Source: Shewanella metallivivens
Lineage (GTDB): Bacteria > Pseudomonadota > Gammaproteobacteria > Enterobacterales > Shewanellaceae
Reading direction: 5' to 3'
Assembly (NCBI RefSeq): GCF_028750675.1
Contig: NZ_JAQQPZ010000001.1
Location: 537,327 to 601,326 of the forward strand
DNA length: 64,000 nucleotides
Under the pieces are notes generated by a model that was given only the letters and a program-made list of their open reading frames with translations, was not told the origin of the DNA and ran no database searches. A program made the translations under genes and the position numbers. Of the stretch, positions 35,898 to 45,143 are shown in pieces (positions within the stretch are counted from its first letter, which is position 1; each line of letters starts with the position of its first letter).

Positions 35898-36212
35898 TTA
35901 TTTACGTAGCTGTACCATAATATTAATAACATCTTGGTAAGAGATATTATATTGACGAGCTAAATTAATAATTTTAGTTTTGTAAGTTTGAATATGCTCT
36001 TGTTTCAGAAGGTCGAGTTGCTTTTCTTCTACTATGCTATTAATCGAGTCTTGTAAGATTTGTAAGCGACGTAAACTGAAATCTAACGACGTAATATAAG
36101 CGGTCATTTGTTGCTTATTACGGGCATTTTCAAGGTTGGTTGTAGTGCGCTGTTCAAAGTCTAACTCATCAAACGCATTCATCATTTGTTGTAAATTTAA
36201 ATCGTTGCTCAT
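35898..36212 (-). CDS. Small helical protein of unknown function
   Basis: I do not recognise this 104-residue protein. It is predicted mostly helical, with an N-terminal amphipathic, glutamine- and asparagine-rich region, a likely coiled coil in the middle and a C-terminal YNISYQDVINIM helix. The C-terminal pattern (LAxxY then DVI) faintly recalls small nucleoid proteins of the MvaT/H-NS kind, but that is weak. No signal peptide or membrane segment. It stands alone between a diguanylate cyclase and an RraA-like gene, with over 130 noncoding bases on each side. The ATG has no strong ribosome site. Confidence 0.6.
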   Translation of the reverse strand: MSNDLNLQQMMNAFDELDFEQRTTTNLENARNKQQMTAYITSLDFSLRRLQILQDSINSIVEEKQLDLLKQEHIQTYKTKIINLARQYNISYQDVINIMVQLRK

Positions 36213-36413
36213 AAATGTGGTGTTCTAGATTATTTTCTAAAATTATATTCAAAATTAAAGGTTAAGTCACTATTTAACGTGTTGATGATGATTAATGTAA
36301 ATAAATTGATCTACTGGGTTGTTGAAAATCGTAATAGATGATCTATCGTTAACAAAACTTGTTGAATTGCTTGATTATTAGTAATCTAAGATTTTAGTTC
36401 CCAAGGAGGGTTT

Positions 36414-36908
36414 ATGTTAGATTTATTACCAGACTTATTTGACCATTATCCCGAAAGGTTGACTTTGTTGACTAACTCATGGCGTAGCTTCGGTGCAAAG
36501 TCGATATTTTTTGGCGAGGTCGTCACCGTAAAATGTTTTGAAGATAATTCAATGGTGAAATCTGAGTTAGCTAAACCGGGACAAGGTAAAGTATTAGTTG
36601 TCGACGGTGGAGGTTCAAGTCGGCGCGCCTTATTGGGTGATATGATTGCACTCAATGCTTATGAAAACGGTTGGGAAGGTATCATTATTAATGGTTGTGT
36701 TCGCGATGTGGGAACCATTAGTGAAATACAAATCGGTGTGCAGGCTTTAGGAAGTAACCCGATAAAAACAGATAAAAAAGACGTAGGTGAAGTCAACATA
36801 GATATCGACATTGCAGGGGTTAAGATTACTCCAGGTATGATGATTTATGCTGATTTAAATGGGATTGCCGTAAGTCAACACCCCTTAGACCTGTCGATTT
36901 TACAATAG
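36414..36908 (+). CDS. RraA-family protein (RNase E regulator-like / HMG aldolase-like)
   Basis: The 164-residue protein has the RraA fold signature: GEVVTVKCFEDNSMV, VVDGGGSSRRALLGD and GCVRDV. E. coli RraA (161 residues) is similar along its whole length and inhibits RNase E. Unlike E. coli RraA, this protein keeps the Arg-Asp pair used by 4-hydroxy-4-methyl-2-oxoglutarate aldolases. However, the acidic residue expected three positions after that Asp is a threonine. Regulator or aldolase therefore remains open. A full AAGGAGG ribosome site lies four bases before the ATG. The AsmA-like gene follows after 25 bases, so the two are probably co-transcribed. Confidence 0.82.
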   Translation: MLDLLPDLFDHYPERLTLLTNSWRSFGAKSIFFGEVVTVKCFEDNSMVKSELAKPGQGKVLVVDGGGSSRRALLGDMIALNAYENGWEGIIINGCVRDVGTISEIQIGVQALGSNPIKTDKKDVGEVNIDIDIAGVKITPGMMIYADLNGIAVSQHPLDLSILQ

Positions 36909-36933
36909 AAAAAATACAGACAAGGAAGCAACA

Positions 36934-38772
36934 ATGAAAGCAGTAAAGTGGTTTTTAGCAATTGTGCTCATCCTCATAGTAGGCATCACTGTCTATTTAA
37001 CGATGTTTTTTGATTTAAATAATTTTAAACCGCAAATTGTCGATGCCGTCAAAAAGCAAACTGGGCGTGATTTACTCATTAAAGATGATTTAAGCTGGAG
37101 TATTTTCCCTTCTATCGGCATCAAGTTAGGTGGGATTTCGCTATCTAACCCTGAAAATTTTTCGCCAGCATCAATGTTAGATGTCAAGGAGGCTGTGGCT
37201 AATGTCGCGTTAATGCCGCTGTTTAGCCAACAGATTGAAGTCGACTTATTAAAGCTTGATGGGTTAACGCTTAATATCGTCACTCAAAAAGATGGTAAAA
37301 CCAGTTTTGATGGCTTAAGCGGTGAGGGCGGTTCTGAGCCTGTTAGCGATAAAGCAACCTCAACCAATAGTGGCAATAGCCAGGTGTCACTGCAAACGTT
37401 GAATATTGGCGGGGTAGAATTAACCAATACCAATATTAATTTAATCGATATGGCTACTGACACTAAACAAGCGTTTAGCTTAAAAAGCTTTACTTTAGGT
37501 CAATTTAGCTTAGGTCAATCTGCTGATTTTGCTTATGAGTTTGCTGCGACATTACCCGATATGCAATTGGCTTCATCGGGGCAGGGTAAAGTACACGTTG
37601 ACCAAGCGCTAAAAAATATCACCATCAGTGATTTTACCATGAGCCACAATGCTCAAGGTGACAGTTTGCCTAAAAAGTCAATTACGGTTGGCATGACCAC
37701 ACAGTTGCAAATGGCTTTGGACGCGCAAACCATGAAACTTCAACTGACAACGTTGTCTGCAATGGACATAGAGGCTAAGGGCAAAGTGGATATCAATTAC
37801 GGTAATTCGGTGCCTAAAATAGCCATGATCCTAGATGTGGGTGACATTGATGTGGATGCGTTGTTACCTCAAGAGAGCGCAACAGAAGAGTCAGTAACAG
37901 AAGACGCGACCGAGTCTACATCAACAAGCAGTGAACCCGATTTATCAGCATTTAAAACAGTTGATTTAACAGTTAAGCTGAGCGCTAAGTCAATTAAAGT
38001 CAGTAATATGCTCACTCAAAATTGGCAAATGGACATGGCGATAAAAAATGGCATATTAACGTTATCGTCGTTAACTGCAGACTTATATGAAGGTAAATTA
38101 GCGCTTAGTGCCAAACTTGATGGGCGCAAAGCCGTACCCACTTACCAGTTTGATAAAACACTAACTGGTGTGAATATTCGTCCATTATTAACTGATGCTG
38201 CCGAGGTTGATTTACTCTCAGGTAAAGCCAGTTTTCAAGTTAAGGGCAGTGGCTCAAGTTTACTTCCTGAGAAACTGAAAAAGAATCTTGATGCTGTTGG
38301 TGAGTTTGAAGTGGCTGATGGTTCATTATACGGAGTGAATATTCCGCAAATGATCCGCAGTGCACAGCAAAAATTAAAAGGTGACTTATCCTCTGGTGCT
38401 AAAGAAGAGTTGAAAACCGACTTTACCAGTTTAACGGGCAGCTTTACGGTGAAAGATGCTGTGGTGACCAATCCTGATCTTGCAATGGCTTCACCTTTAT
38501 TGCGTATTAAAGGTGAAGGCACAGCTAACATTGCTTCAGAAGCGTTAGATTACAACTTAACGACCAGTGTTGTCGGGTCGCTTTCAGGTCAAGGCGATGC
38601 TACTGATGAGTCGTTAAAAGGTATTGATGTGCCGTTAACCATTAAAGGCACATTCCAAGAGCCTAAATTTGGTATCGACACCAAAGCACTACTTGAAGGT
38701 CAATTTAAAGATGAAGCCGATAAAGCCAAAGAAAAGCTTAAAGAGGGCTTATTTAAAAAGTTAGGTATTTAA
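36934..38772 (+). CDS. AsmA-family protein
   Basis: This 612-residue envelope protein has one N-terminal membrane anchor (about 5-26). The typical AsmA start follows: FFDLNNFKPQIVDAVKKQTG, then LLIKDDLSWSIFPSIGIKLG. The long beta-rich body ends in the AsmA C-terminal domain (GKASFQVKGSGSS onward). E. coli AsmA has 617 residues. Family members are thought to form hydrophobic grooves bridging inner and outer membranes for phospholipid movement. It starts after AAGGAAG and ends at a strong bidirectional terminator shared with the converging mltD gene. Confidence 0.88.
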   Translation: MKAVKWFLAIVLILIVGITVYLTMFFDLNNFKPQIVDAVKKQTGRDLLIKDDLSWSIFPSIGIKLGGISLSNPENFSPASMLDVKEAVANVALMPLFSQQIEVDLLKLDGLTLNIVTQKDGKTSFDGLSGEGGSEPVSDKATSTNSGNSQVSLQTLNIGGVELTNTNINLIDMATDTKQAFSLKSFTLGQFSLGQSADFAYEFAATLPDMQLASSGQGKVHVDQALKNITISDFTMSHNAQGDSLPKKSITVGMTTQLQMALDAQTMKLQLTTLSAMDIEAKGKVDINYGNSVPKIAMILDVGDIDVDALLPQESATEESVTEDATESTSTSSEPDLSAFKTVDLTVKLSAKSIKVSNMLTQNWQMDMAIKNGILTLSSLTADLYEGKLALSAKLDGRKAVPTYQFDKTLTGVNIRPLLTDAAEVDLLSGKASFQVKGSGSSLLPEKLKKNLDAVGEFEVADGSLYGVNIPQMIRSAQQKLKGDLSSGAKEELKTDFTSLTGSFTVKDAVVTNPDLAMASPLLRIKGEGTANIASEALDYNLTTSVVGSLSGQGDATDESLKGIDVPLTIKGTFQEPKFGIDTKALLEGQFKDEADKAKEKLKEGLFKKLGI

Positions 38773-38793
38773 TCAATAAAGTGTAATACAAAC

Positions 38794-38825
38794 AAAAACG
38801 GACAAGCATGGCTTGTCCGTTTTTA
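38794..38825. terminator. Bidirectional terminator between asmA-like and mltD genes
   Basis: A 14-bp stem (AAAAACGGACAAGC / GCTTGTCCGTTTTT) with an ATG loop has A and T runs on both sides, so it can end transcription from both converging genes. Confidence 0.93.
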
Positions 38826-38844
38826 TATGAGCTAAATGGTTAAG

Positions 38845-40398
38845 TTAACTGTTGGTTACGATTAACTTTAATATTTGCCCTGGTTGAATTAGCTTACTGT
38901 TTTGTAAACTGTTCCACTCAATTAACTCTGCAACGGTAACGTTATACTTGCTGGCAATGCGTGCTAATGAGTCGCCAGATTGCACACGATAGTTAACCGT
39001 TTTCTCTTTACCGCTGTTACTCACTGTGACTTCATTAGGGTAAATCACGAGGTTTTTGCCAACAGAGAGTGTTGATTGCTTTTTGAGGTTATTCCATTTC
39101 ATTAATTGCGCTACAGTGACCTGTTGTGATTGCGCAATCTTCCATAAAGAATCACCGGATTTAACTGTGTATGTTTGCTTGTTAGGGCTAGATTTAACCA
39201 CCGCTTTACGTGCAAGGACTTGGTCGGCTGTCATGGTCGCTAAATCTGGATCTTTCGCTGCAACCGGAATAATTAAAAATTTTCCCGCAATAATATTATT
39301 GCCTTTGATCCCGTTACTGCTTCGAATTAACGTGGCAGTGGTTTCAAATTGGTCTGCAATTTCACTGATGCTGTCACCGGGCTTAATTTTATAGCGCACC
39401 CAGTTTATACGAGAGTTAGGTTCAATAGCGGCTAATGCACGTTTAAAACTTGCTGCTTTATCGCTAGGCACCACTAATTGATGTGGCCCTTGCGGAGCCG
39501 TTGCCCAACGTTTTAAACCTGGATTAATCGCTTTTAATTCATCAATATTAACTTGTGCTAAGTCTGCCGCCAATGTGATATCTAATTGGCTTTCAATATT
39601 CACGACTTCAATTTTTGCCGTGTTATCGATTGGCGTTAATGTAATGCCATATTGATCTGCATGTTTTATCACATCAGCTAAGGCTAGTAATTGTGGTACA
39701 TAATGAGCGGTTTCTCTTGGCAATTTTAATGACCAAAAGTCAGTGGGTTTACCTTTAGCCTGGTTATTTTTAATGGCATTTAACAGGCGACCTTCACCTG
39801 AATTGTATGCAGCAATGGTATAATTCCAGTTTTGGTCCATTTTAGGGTACAAATACTCGAGTAAATCTAAGGCTGCTTTTGTTGATGAGGCAACGTCTTG
39901 ACGACCATCAAACCACCAGTTGGTTTTTACTCCAAACGATAATGCTGTTGGCGGCGTTAATTGCCATAAACCGGAAGCATGGCTTCTCGAGTAAGCGAGG
40001 GGATCAAAACCACTTTCTACAATAGGTAATAATGCCAATTCTACTGGCATGTTGCGTTGCTCAAGCTGCTCAACAATATAATATAAAAATGGTGTTGCAC
40101 GCTGAGCCACGATTTCTAAATGTTTTGGGTTATCAATATACCATTGACGATATTGAGCAACTAAGGCGTTGTCGGGGATAGGGAAGGACATTTTATTGCT
40201 GATCCGCAACCACAGGTTATTGATTTCAGCGACTTGTTCTTCTATTTCTTCAATGGTAACAGTGGAAGATTTTTTCGATTTAGTATTGACCGCAACAGTT
40301 TGTTGTTCGCTATCTGTTTGCGGCGCAGTGGTTTGGAGCGTTTGGCATCCCGTCACTGCCAGAATACTGCCGGCAATAATGAATAAATTTGCTTTCAT
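38845..40398 (-). CDS. mltD: Membrane-bound lytic murein transglycosylase D
   Basis: This 517-residue lipoprotein cleaves peptidoglycan glycan strands. The signal peptide ends at a lipobox AVTGC with Cys18. The SLT domain (about 100-260) has the catalytic glutamate in LLPIVESGFDP and the SHASGLWQLTP motif. Three LysM peptidoglycan-binding repeats follow near 350, 425 and 475, starting YKIKPGDS, YTVKSGDS and YRVQSGDS. E. coli MltD is shorter (452) with two LysM repeats. The frame stays open to 40566, but those residues lack a signal peptide; the ATG at 40398 gives the lipoprotein start. The order mltD-gloB-yafS//rnhA-dnaQ is the same neighbourhood as in E. coli. Confidence 0.93.
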   Translation of the reverse strand: MKANLFIIAGSILAVTGCQTLQTTAPQTDSEQQTVAVNTKSKKSSTVTIEEIEEQVAEINNLWLRISNKMSFPIPDNALVAQYRQWYIDNPKHLEIVAQRATPFLYYIVEQLEQRNMPVELALLPIVESGFDPLAYSRSHASGLWQLTPPTALSFGVKTNWWFDGRQDVASSTKAALDLLEYLYPKMDQNWNYTIAAYNSGEGRLLNAIKNNQAKGKPTDFWSLKLPRETAHYVPQLLALADVIKHADQYGITLTPIDNTAKIEVVNIESQLDITLAADLAQVNIDELKAINPGLKRWATAPQGPHQLVVPSDKAASFKRALAAIEPNSRINWVRYKIKPGDSISEIADQFETTATLIRSSNGIKGNNIIAGKFLIIPVAAKDPDLATMTADQVLARKAVVKSSPNKQTYTVKSGDSLWKIAQSQQVTVAQLMKWNNLKKQSTLSVGKNLVIYPNEVTVSNSGKEKTVNYRVQSGDSLARIASKYNVTVAELIEWNSLQNSKLIQPGQILKLIVTNS

Positions 40399-40547
40399 TT
40401 GAAGATACACTTCCTCAAGTTCTCTAGGGCTAAAAAAGGGTCGAACATACCAAATGCCTATGAGACTCTTTTGGTCATGCTTTAGTTCAGTTTGGCATTG
40501 TAGATTAAAATTTTTAGCTTGTCTTATTAAACTGTTTTCATGTTGAT

Positions 40548-41327
40548 TTAAAAACTGTTTTTCCATTGCCTAAGGAGTGTAAATGTCTGAATCTCATCAA
40601 TATTCTCTATATTGAATTGTGTCGAAATTGCGACTTGAATCGCATTTAAATGACAACGTAAGAAAGGGTTGATGGCTTTTTCTATCGAGATTGTGCTAGG
40701 TATAGAGGGGAGTTTTTTTGTGCGTAAGCGGTCCACTTTTGCTGAATATTCAATCAATTTTGGATTGTTTGCATCTACATGTAATGCAAAGTTCAAATTG
40801 GCTCGAGTGTATTCATGTGCACAATAGACTTGGGTATTGTCAGGTAAGCGGGCTAGCATCGATAATGAGTTCAGCATCTGTTCTGGGGTACCTTCAAATA
40901 AGCGTCCACACCCTCCACTAAATAATGTGTCGCCACAAAACAATTTATTATCAATATAATAAGCAATATGGCCTAATGTATGACCGGGTACAGCCATGAC
41001 TTGCACCTGGCCTAATGAGGGGATAGTCATCGTGTCTTGAGAGGAAATCGATAACGGATGTGTAATTCCGTTAATGTGTTCATTACTTGGGCCATATACC
41101 GCTAAGGTGTGATTGAAGTGCTGTTGTAATTGGTCAATGCCGCCAGTGTGATCAGAATGATGATGGGTGATCAGAATGCCGATTAAATTTACATTTGTTG
41201 TGGCCAAATAATCAATCACAGTTTGAGCACAACCAGGATCGACAATATACGCATCTTGGCTTGTTGATTGATGGACTAACCACAGATAATTATCATTAAA
41301 TGCTGGAATGGTATGAACGTTAAGCAT
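40548..41327 (-). CDS. gloB: Hydroxyacylglutathione hydrolase (glyoxalase II)
   Basis: The 259-residue metallo-beta-lactamase-fold enzyme hydrolyses S-lactoylglutathione to lactate and glutathione in methylglyoxal detoxification. The metal-binding motif THHHSDHTGG gives His55, His57, Asp59 and His60. Further ligands are in PGHTLGH and the CGDTLFSGGCGRLFEG segment typical of glyoxalase II. The length matches the family (about 250). mltD follows on the same strand after 149 bases; the yafS-like gene is divergent, with about 100 bases between. Confidence 0.94.
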   Translation of the reverse strand: MLNVHTIPAFNDNYLWLVHQSTSQDAYIVDPGCAQTVIDYLATTNVNLIGILITHHHSDHTGGIDQLQQHFNHTLAVYGPSNEHINGITHPLSISSQDTMTIPSLGQVQVMAVPGHTLGHIAYYIDNKLFCGDTLFSGGCGRLFEGTPEQMLNSLSMLARLPDNTQVYCAHEYTRANLNFALHVDANNPKLIEYSAKVDRLRTKKLPSIPSTISIEKAINPFLRCHLNAIQVAISTQFNIENIDEIQTFTLLRQWKNSF

Positions 41328-41426
41328 AATCTGGCTCGAGTGATGATTGATAATCTGTTAGGGTAACGATAAGACCAAATGACATCAAGCAAAGTGGTTT
41401 ATTTTAAACAGGTTAAGGAGTAAAAC

Positions 41427-42158
41427 GTGGCAAGCTCGAGGTTAACACCACAGCACTGGGATGACTTACCATTTGGTGAAGTGTTACAAGCCGAAATTGA
41501 AACCACATTAGCCCCGTGGTGGCCACGCATATTTGGTTATCACTTACTGAAAGTGGGTTGTTTAAGCAGCCAAATAAATAGCTTGCAGTGTAGTATTAAT
41601 CGTCATTTTTCATTATTTGATGGCGAGGGATCTAATATACAAGCTGATCCTCATTATTTGCCTTTACAACAAAATAGTATTGATGCTGTTGTCAGTTGCT
41701 TTTTGTTAGACTTTGAACAAGATCCATACCAAATATTACGCGAATTTGACCGTGTTCTCATCAACAGCGGTTATGTCTTTATTGTCGGTTTTAATCCGAT
41801 AAGTCCTGCTTTTGTGGGCAAGATTTTACCTAAATACCAAGGTAAGTTACCCTGGAGTGGCCAATTTTTTATGCCTTCTAGAGTGAAAGATTGGTTGGGT
41901 CTATTAGGCTATCAGGTGCTGGCCGATGAACGCTTAATGCATCACTCTTTGTTGGGCCCAGTTAGCCGAAACAACCAAACACCGTGGTGGCAAAAAATCT
42001 TAGCCAATTGGTTGCCAAGTACCGGCAGTGTCTATGTCATTGTGGCGCGTAAAATGACGGTCCCATTAACCCCAGTAAAAGATAAAACCAAAGTGAGCGC
42101 ACCCAATTGGTCTACAGCGCCAAGCGCTGGGCGTACAGGTTTGTCAAAATCCAAATAG
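41427..42158 (+). CDS. yafS: YafS-like class I SAM-dependent methyltransferase
   Basis: The 243-residue protein shows the methyltransferase-11 type pattern: ADPHYLPLQQNSIDAVVSCF, then LREFDRVLINSGYVFIVGFNP, the post-I and motif regions. The usual glycine-rich motif I is only weakly present. Substrate unknown. The position between gloB and rnhA/dnaQ matches yafS of E. coli. It starts with GTG; TAAGGAG lies six bases upstream, which makes this start convincing. It converges with rnhA. Confidence 0.82.
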   Translation: MASSRLTPQHWDDLPFGEVLQAEIETTLAPWWPRIFGYHLLKVGCLSSQINSLQCSINRHFSLFDGEGSNIQADPHYLPLQQNSIDAVVSCFLLDFEQDPYQILREFDRVLINSGYVFIVGFNPISPAFVGKILPKYQGKLPWSGQFFMPSRVKDWLGLLGYQVLADERLMHHSLLGPVSRNNQTPWWQKILANWLPSTGSVYVIVARKMTVPLTPVKDKTKVSAPNWSTAPSAGRTGLSKSK

Positions 42159-42213
42159 TGCATTTGGGCTTAAAGGCTTGTATTAATGCTCATATGTTAA
42201 TAAACCGATAGGG

Positions 42214-42687
42214 TTATTCTGACAGATAACCCACATCAGTTTGTTTAGGTTTTGCTTCTGCAGCTTGTCTCGCTAGGGTGTCACAACGTTCGTTTTCAAT
42301 GTGGCCGGCATGGCCTTTTACCCAACGCCAATCAATGTTGTGCTTTTGGCTCACAGTATCTAATCGTTTCCATAAATCGACGTTTTTAACGGGCTGCTTT
42401 GTGGTGGTTAGCCAACCTTTTTTTTTCCAGCCATGGATCCAAGACGTGATCCCTTGGCGCATGTATTGACTGTCGCTGGTCAACACAATATTACATGGTT
42501 CGTAAAGTGCTTCGAGCGCTATAATGGGAGCGAGAAGCTCCATCCGATTATTTGTTGTGAGGGCAAAGCCATCGGCCAATTCATGGACTTGATTGTTGTA
42601 TTTCATTACTACACCATAGCCGCCGGGCCCAGGATTTCCTAAACAAGAACCATCAGTAAAGATATACAGCTGTTTGAGTTCGGCCAT
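42214..42687 (-). CDS. rnhA: Ribonuclease HI
   Basis: The 157-residue enzyme degrades RNA in RNA-DNA hybrids. The catalytic acidic residues are all present: Asp12 (FTDGSC), Glu50 (NNRMEL), Asp72 (TSDSQY) and Asp136 (NERCDTLA). The length is that of E. coli RNase HI (155). The ATG at 42687 is preferred; a TTG immediately before it could also serve. It is divergent from dnaQ, 76 bases apart, as in E. coli. Confidence 0.96.
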   Translation of the reverse strand: MAELKQLYIFTDGSCLGNPGPGGYGVVMKYNNQVHELADGFALTTNNRMELLAPIIALEALYEPCNIVLTSDSQYMRQGITSWIHGWKKKGWLTTTKQPVKNVDLWKRLDTVSQKHNIDWRWVKGHAGHIENERCDTLARQAAEAKPKQTDVGYLSE

Positions 42688-42763
42688 CAAGTTGTTACCA
42701 TAGCAAATATTCGCGCCAGTATACTCAATTTAGGCTCAGGTGAGGGCAGAAAGAGAACATTTT

Positions 42764-43492
42764 ATGAATATAATTTCAAATGCCAGTAGACAAGTTATTC
42801 TCGATACCGAAACCACAGGTATGAATCAAGCAGGCGGCCCAGTATTTATTGGTCACCGAATTATTGAAATTGGTTGTGTTGAGGTTATTAATCGCCGTTT
42901 GACCGGTAGAACGTACCATCAATATATCAATCCAGGTCAGGCCATTGATGAAGAGGCGATTCAAGTACATGGTATTACCAATGACAGAGTGGCGAATGAA
43001 CCTCGATTTCATCAGATAGCTCAAGAGTTTATCGACTTTATCGATGGTGCTGAAATTGTGGCACATAACGCGAACTTCGACGTTAGCTTTATGGACCACG
43101 AGTTTTCAAAGCTTAATCCCATCGGCCCAAAAACCAAAGATATTTGCAGTATTTTAGACAGTTTAGATATTGCGAAACGTTTGCATCCGGGACAAAAAAA
43201 TAACCTTGATGCTTTATGTAAACGCTATGGTATTGATAACAGTCGCAGAACATATCACGGCGCATTACTCGATGCCGAAATTCTTGCCGATGTCTATTTA
43301 ATTATGACAGGTGGACAAATTAAATTTAATTTGTCTAATGAAAAAGCCGGTCAAGAGGCTGGTGGGATAAAAAAAATAGACACTTCAGCGTTTAATCTTA
43401 AAGTCGTGGGCGCATCGGCCGATGAAATATTACTACACGAACAACGGCTTGACTTAGTTGCCAAGTCTGGAAAATGTCTCTGGAGAGGGTAA
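42764..43492 (+). CDS. dnaQ: DNA polymerase III epsilon subunit (proofreading exonuclease)
   Basis: The 242-residue protein is the 3'-5' proofreading exonuclease of the replicase. The DEDDh motifs are intact: VILDTETTG (Asp14, Glu16), HNANFDVSFMDHEF, and YHGALLDAEILADVY with its histidine and aspartate. A C-terminal tail for binding the alpha subunit follows. The length equals E. coli DnaQ (243). The ATG at 42764 begins at the conserved start; an in-frame ATG at 42740 adds eight unconserved residues. The next gene starts 10 bases after the stop. Confidence 0.95.
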   Translation: MNIISNASRQVILDTETTGMNQAGGPVFIGHRIIEIGCVEVINRRLTGRTYHQYINPGQAIDEEAIQVHGITNDRVANEPRFHQIAQEFIDFIDGAEIVAHNANFDVSFMDHEFSKLNPIGPKTKDICSILDSLDIAKRLHPGQKNNLDALCKRYGIDNSRRTYHGALLDAEILADVYLIMTGGQIKFNLSNEKAGQEAGGIKKIDTSAFNLKVVGASADEILLHEQRLDLVAKSGKCLWRG

Positions 43493-43502
43493 TTCTACCT
43501 GT

Positions 43503-44834
43503 ATGACTGCTAGCCGCATGCGTCGTTTGATCATTATTTTTCTAGTATTGCTAAGCCCTGTTGGGACTTGGCAACCTCCCGTTTATGCTGAATCAGTTAA
43601 AGCATCACAGGCATCAGAACTTAAAAATCGCTTTAGAATTGATCATATGGTCGACAAATTAACCTTAGTGATCCAGCGTAATTACGGCTCAGCTCCTGTC
43701 GTTGTCGTATTGCCCGATGGCAGTAAGTGGTATTCAAATCGTCATCCACAAACGGTGAAATGGGTTGATGGTCTTGCAGCCGATATGATTTATATTGAAA
43801 ACCCCATGCCTGGCCCTTGGCAGCTATTAGGTGACATTACCGAAGGTTCGACGATTCAAAAAATCTCAGATCTCGATATTGAGGTTGAGCCTTTTCCACA
43901 GCCGTTATTTCAAGGAGAACGGCTCAAAGTTACCGCCAGGCTTCTGGGTGATAACCTAACCATGAGAATGCCTGGTCTTGATTTTATGGTGGAATGGACA
44001 GCGAAGTTTTCCAGTCAGCACGTTACTGGTGATGATAACTTTGCCACCGGAACCATTATTGTTGGAGCTTATAAAGACAATGGTGAGGATTTAGATGAAG
44101 TACCTGATGATGGAGTGTTTACAGGCGCGACAAATCTCGACCAACCGACAGGTCACTATTCATTAAATGTTACAGCACGTAATAACCTGTTTGAGCGTGA
44201 ATATGTCATGCCGTTTGTATTATCTAAACAGCCAATCACGGCCGAAATGGTGCCTAATACCGACCCCCTAAAAGGCATTTGGCAAATTCAGTTGTCCGTA
44301 GACGACAGCCAAGTGTTGCTTGAACAAACCCACTTTTTGTTTGAGTTAGTGGGACCCGCCGGATTACAACTGCCCATCACATTGCAAGATCTCACTACTG
44401 CGGATCAAACTTTGTATTTACCTAAAGTCAGCGATTTTGGAAGTTATAGAGTGAAAGGTACTGCGGTGTCGACCACTAAAGATGGCCGAGAAATTGTCTT
44501 AAATCTACCAGAGATGTTTTTTAACTTAATTGAGCCTCCAACACCGGGGCCTACAGCTGAAGAGTTAGCGATACAAGCAGCTGAAAAAGCTAAACTAGAA
44601 GAGCAACAAGCCAAAGACGAAGCCATTTTTTGGATTATCACTGTGAATGTGACGTTATTATTGCTCGGTATTATTGGGTTTGTGGTATGGCGTAAAAGAC
44701 AAACATTAGCCAAGGCGATGGCCGTAGCAGAAGAAAGATTAAAACAAAATCCACCAGATGAGCAGGTGGCAGAGACTCAAACCGAGAGCATTGATTTGGA
44801 TGACATTGATTTGACTATGCCAGACGAAAAATAA
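43503..44834 (+). CDS. TIGR03503 family envelope protein
   Basis: This 443-residue protein is recognised as the TIGR03503 family of marine gammaproteobacteria, function unknown. It has a signal peptide or anchor (about 6-30), a long beta-rich periplasmic part with LPDGSKWYSNRHP, DMIYIENPMPGPWQLLG and DEVPDDGVFTG segments, a single membrane helix near the C-terminus (about 377-400, WIITVNVTLLLLGIIGFVVW), and an acidic cytoplasmic tail. A TIGR03503 gene next to dnaQ fits the assignment. The start is moderately sure: the ATG at 43503 has GGAGAGGG about 12 bases upstream; a second ATG at 43518 is possible. Confidence 0.82.
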   Translation: MTASRMRRLIIIFLVLLSPVGTWQPPVYAESVKASQASELKNRFRIDHMVDKLTLVIQRNYGSAPVVVVLPDGSKWYSNRHPQTVKWVDGLAADMIYIENPMPGPWQLLGDITEGSTIQKISDLDIEVEPFPQPLFQGERLKVTARLLGDNLTMRMPGLDFMVEWTAKFSSQHVTGDDNFATGTIIVGAYKDNGEDLDEVPDDGVFTGATNLDQPTGHYSLNVTARNNLFEREYVMPFVLSKQPITAEMVPNTDPLKGIWQIQLSVDDSQVLLEQTHFLFELVGPAGLQLPITLQDLTTADQTLYLPKVSDFGSYRVKGTAVSTTKDGREIVLNLPEMFFNLIEPPTPGPTAEELAIQAAEKAKLEEQQAKDEAIFWIITVNVTLLLLGIIGFVVWRKRQTLAKAMAVAEERLKQNPPDEQVAETQTESIDLDDIDLTMPDEK

Positions 44835-44942
44835 CCTACTTTTTAAATGTGGGTTACACGTTATATTACTGCTTGAATTTTGTACTTAAAATACATAATT
44901 GCACATTTTTTAGCTAAACGCGTTAAAACAGTTAAAAAACAG

Positions 44943-44971
44943 TTGACGATTAATTATCACAACTTTATTAT
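44943..44971 (+). promoter_or_regulatory. Promoter of the tRNA-Asp genes
   Basis: TTGACG, a 17-base spacer, then TATTAT. The -10 element ends 15 bases before the first tRNA. Near-consensus boxes with ideal spacing, directly in front of a stable-RNA gene, make this the clearest promoter in the window. Confidence 0.8.
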
Positions 44972-44986
44972 TCATCGCACTTGAGT

Positions 44987-45063
44987 GGAGCGGTAGTTCA
45001 GTTGGTTAGAATACCGGCCTGTCACGCCGGGGGTCGCGGGTTCGAGTCCCGTCCGCTCCGCCA
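44987..45063 (+). tRNA. tRNA-Asp (GTC), first copy
   Basis: The 77-base cloverleaf has a GGAGCGG / CCGCTCC acceptor stem, a D arm with GTAGTTCAGTTGGTTAGA, anticodon GTC inside CCTGTCACG, a T arm with GGTTCGAGTCC and an encoded CCA end. It is identical to the second copy. Confidence 0.98.
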
Positions 45064-45080
45064 ATCAAGTGACTGTTTGT

Positions 45081-45127
45081 ACTTAATAAAATATATAACA
45101 CGTTATGATGTTACTATTTTATTAAGT
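45081..45127. repeat. Long inverted repeat in the spacer between the tRNA-Asp genes
   Basis: ACTTAATAAAATA and TATTTTATTAAGT are perfect 13-bp arms around a 21-base loop that itself contains a small ATAAC/GTTAT hairpin. GTTTGT before and ACAAAC shortly after could extend the stem. In the transcript it would fold between the two tRNAs and may guide processing. Confidence 0.7.
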
Positions 45128-45143
45128 GTAAACAAACCGTTTT

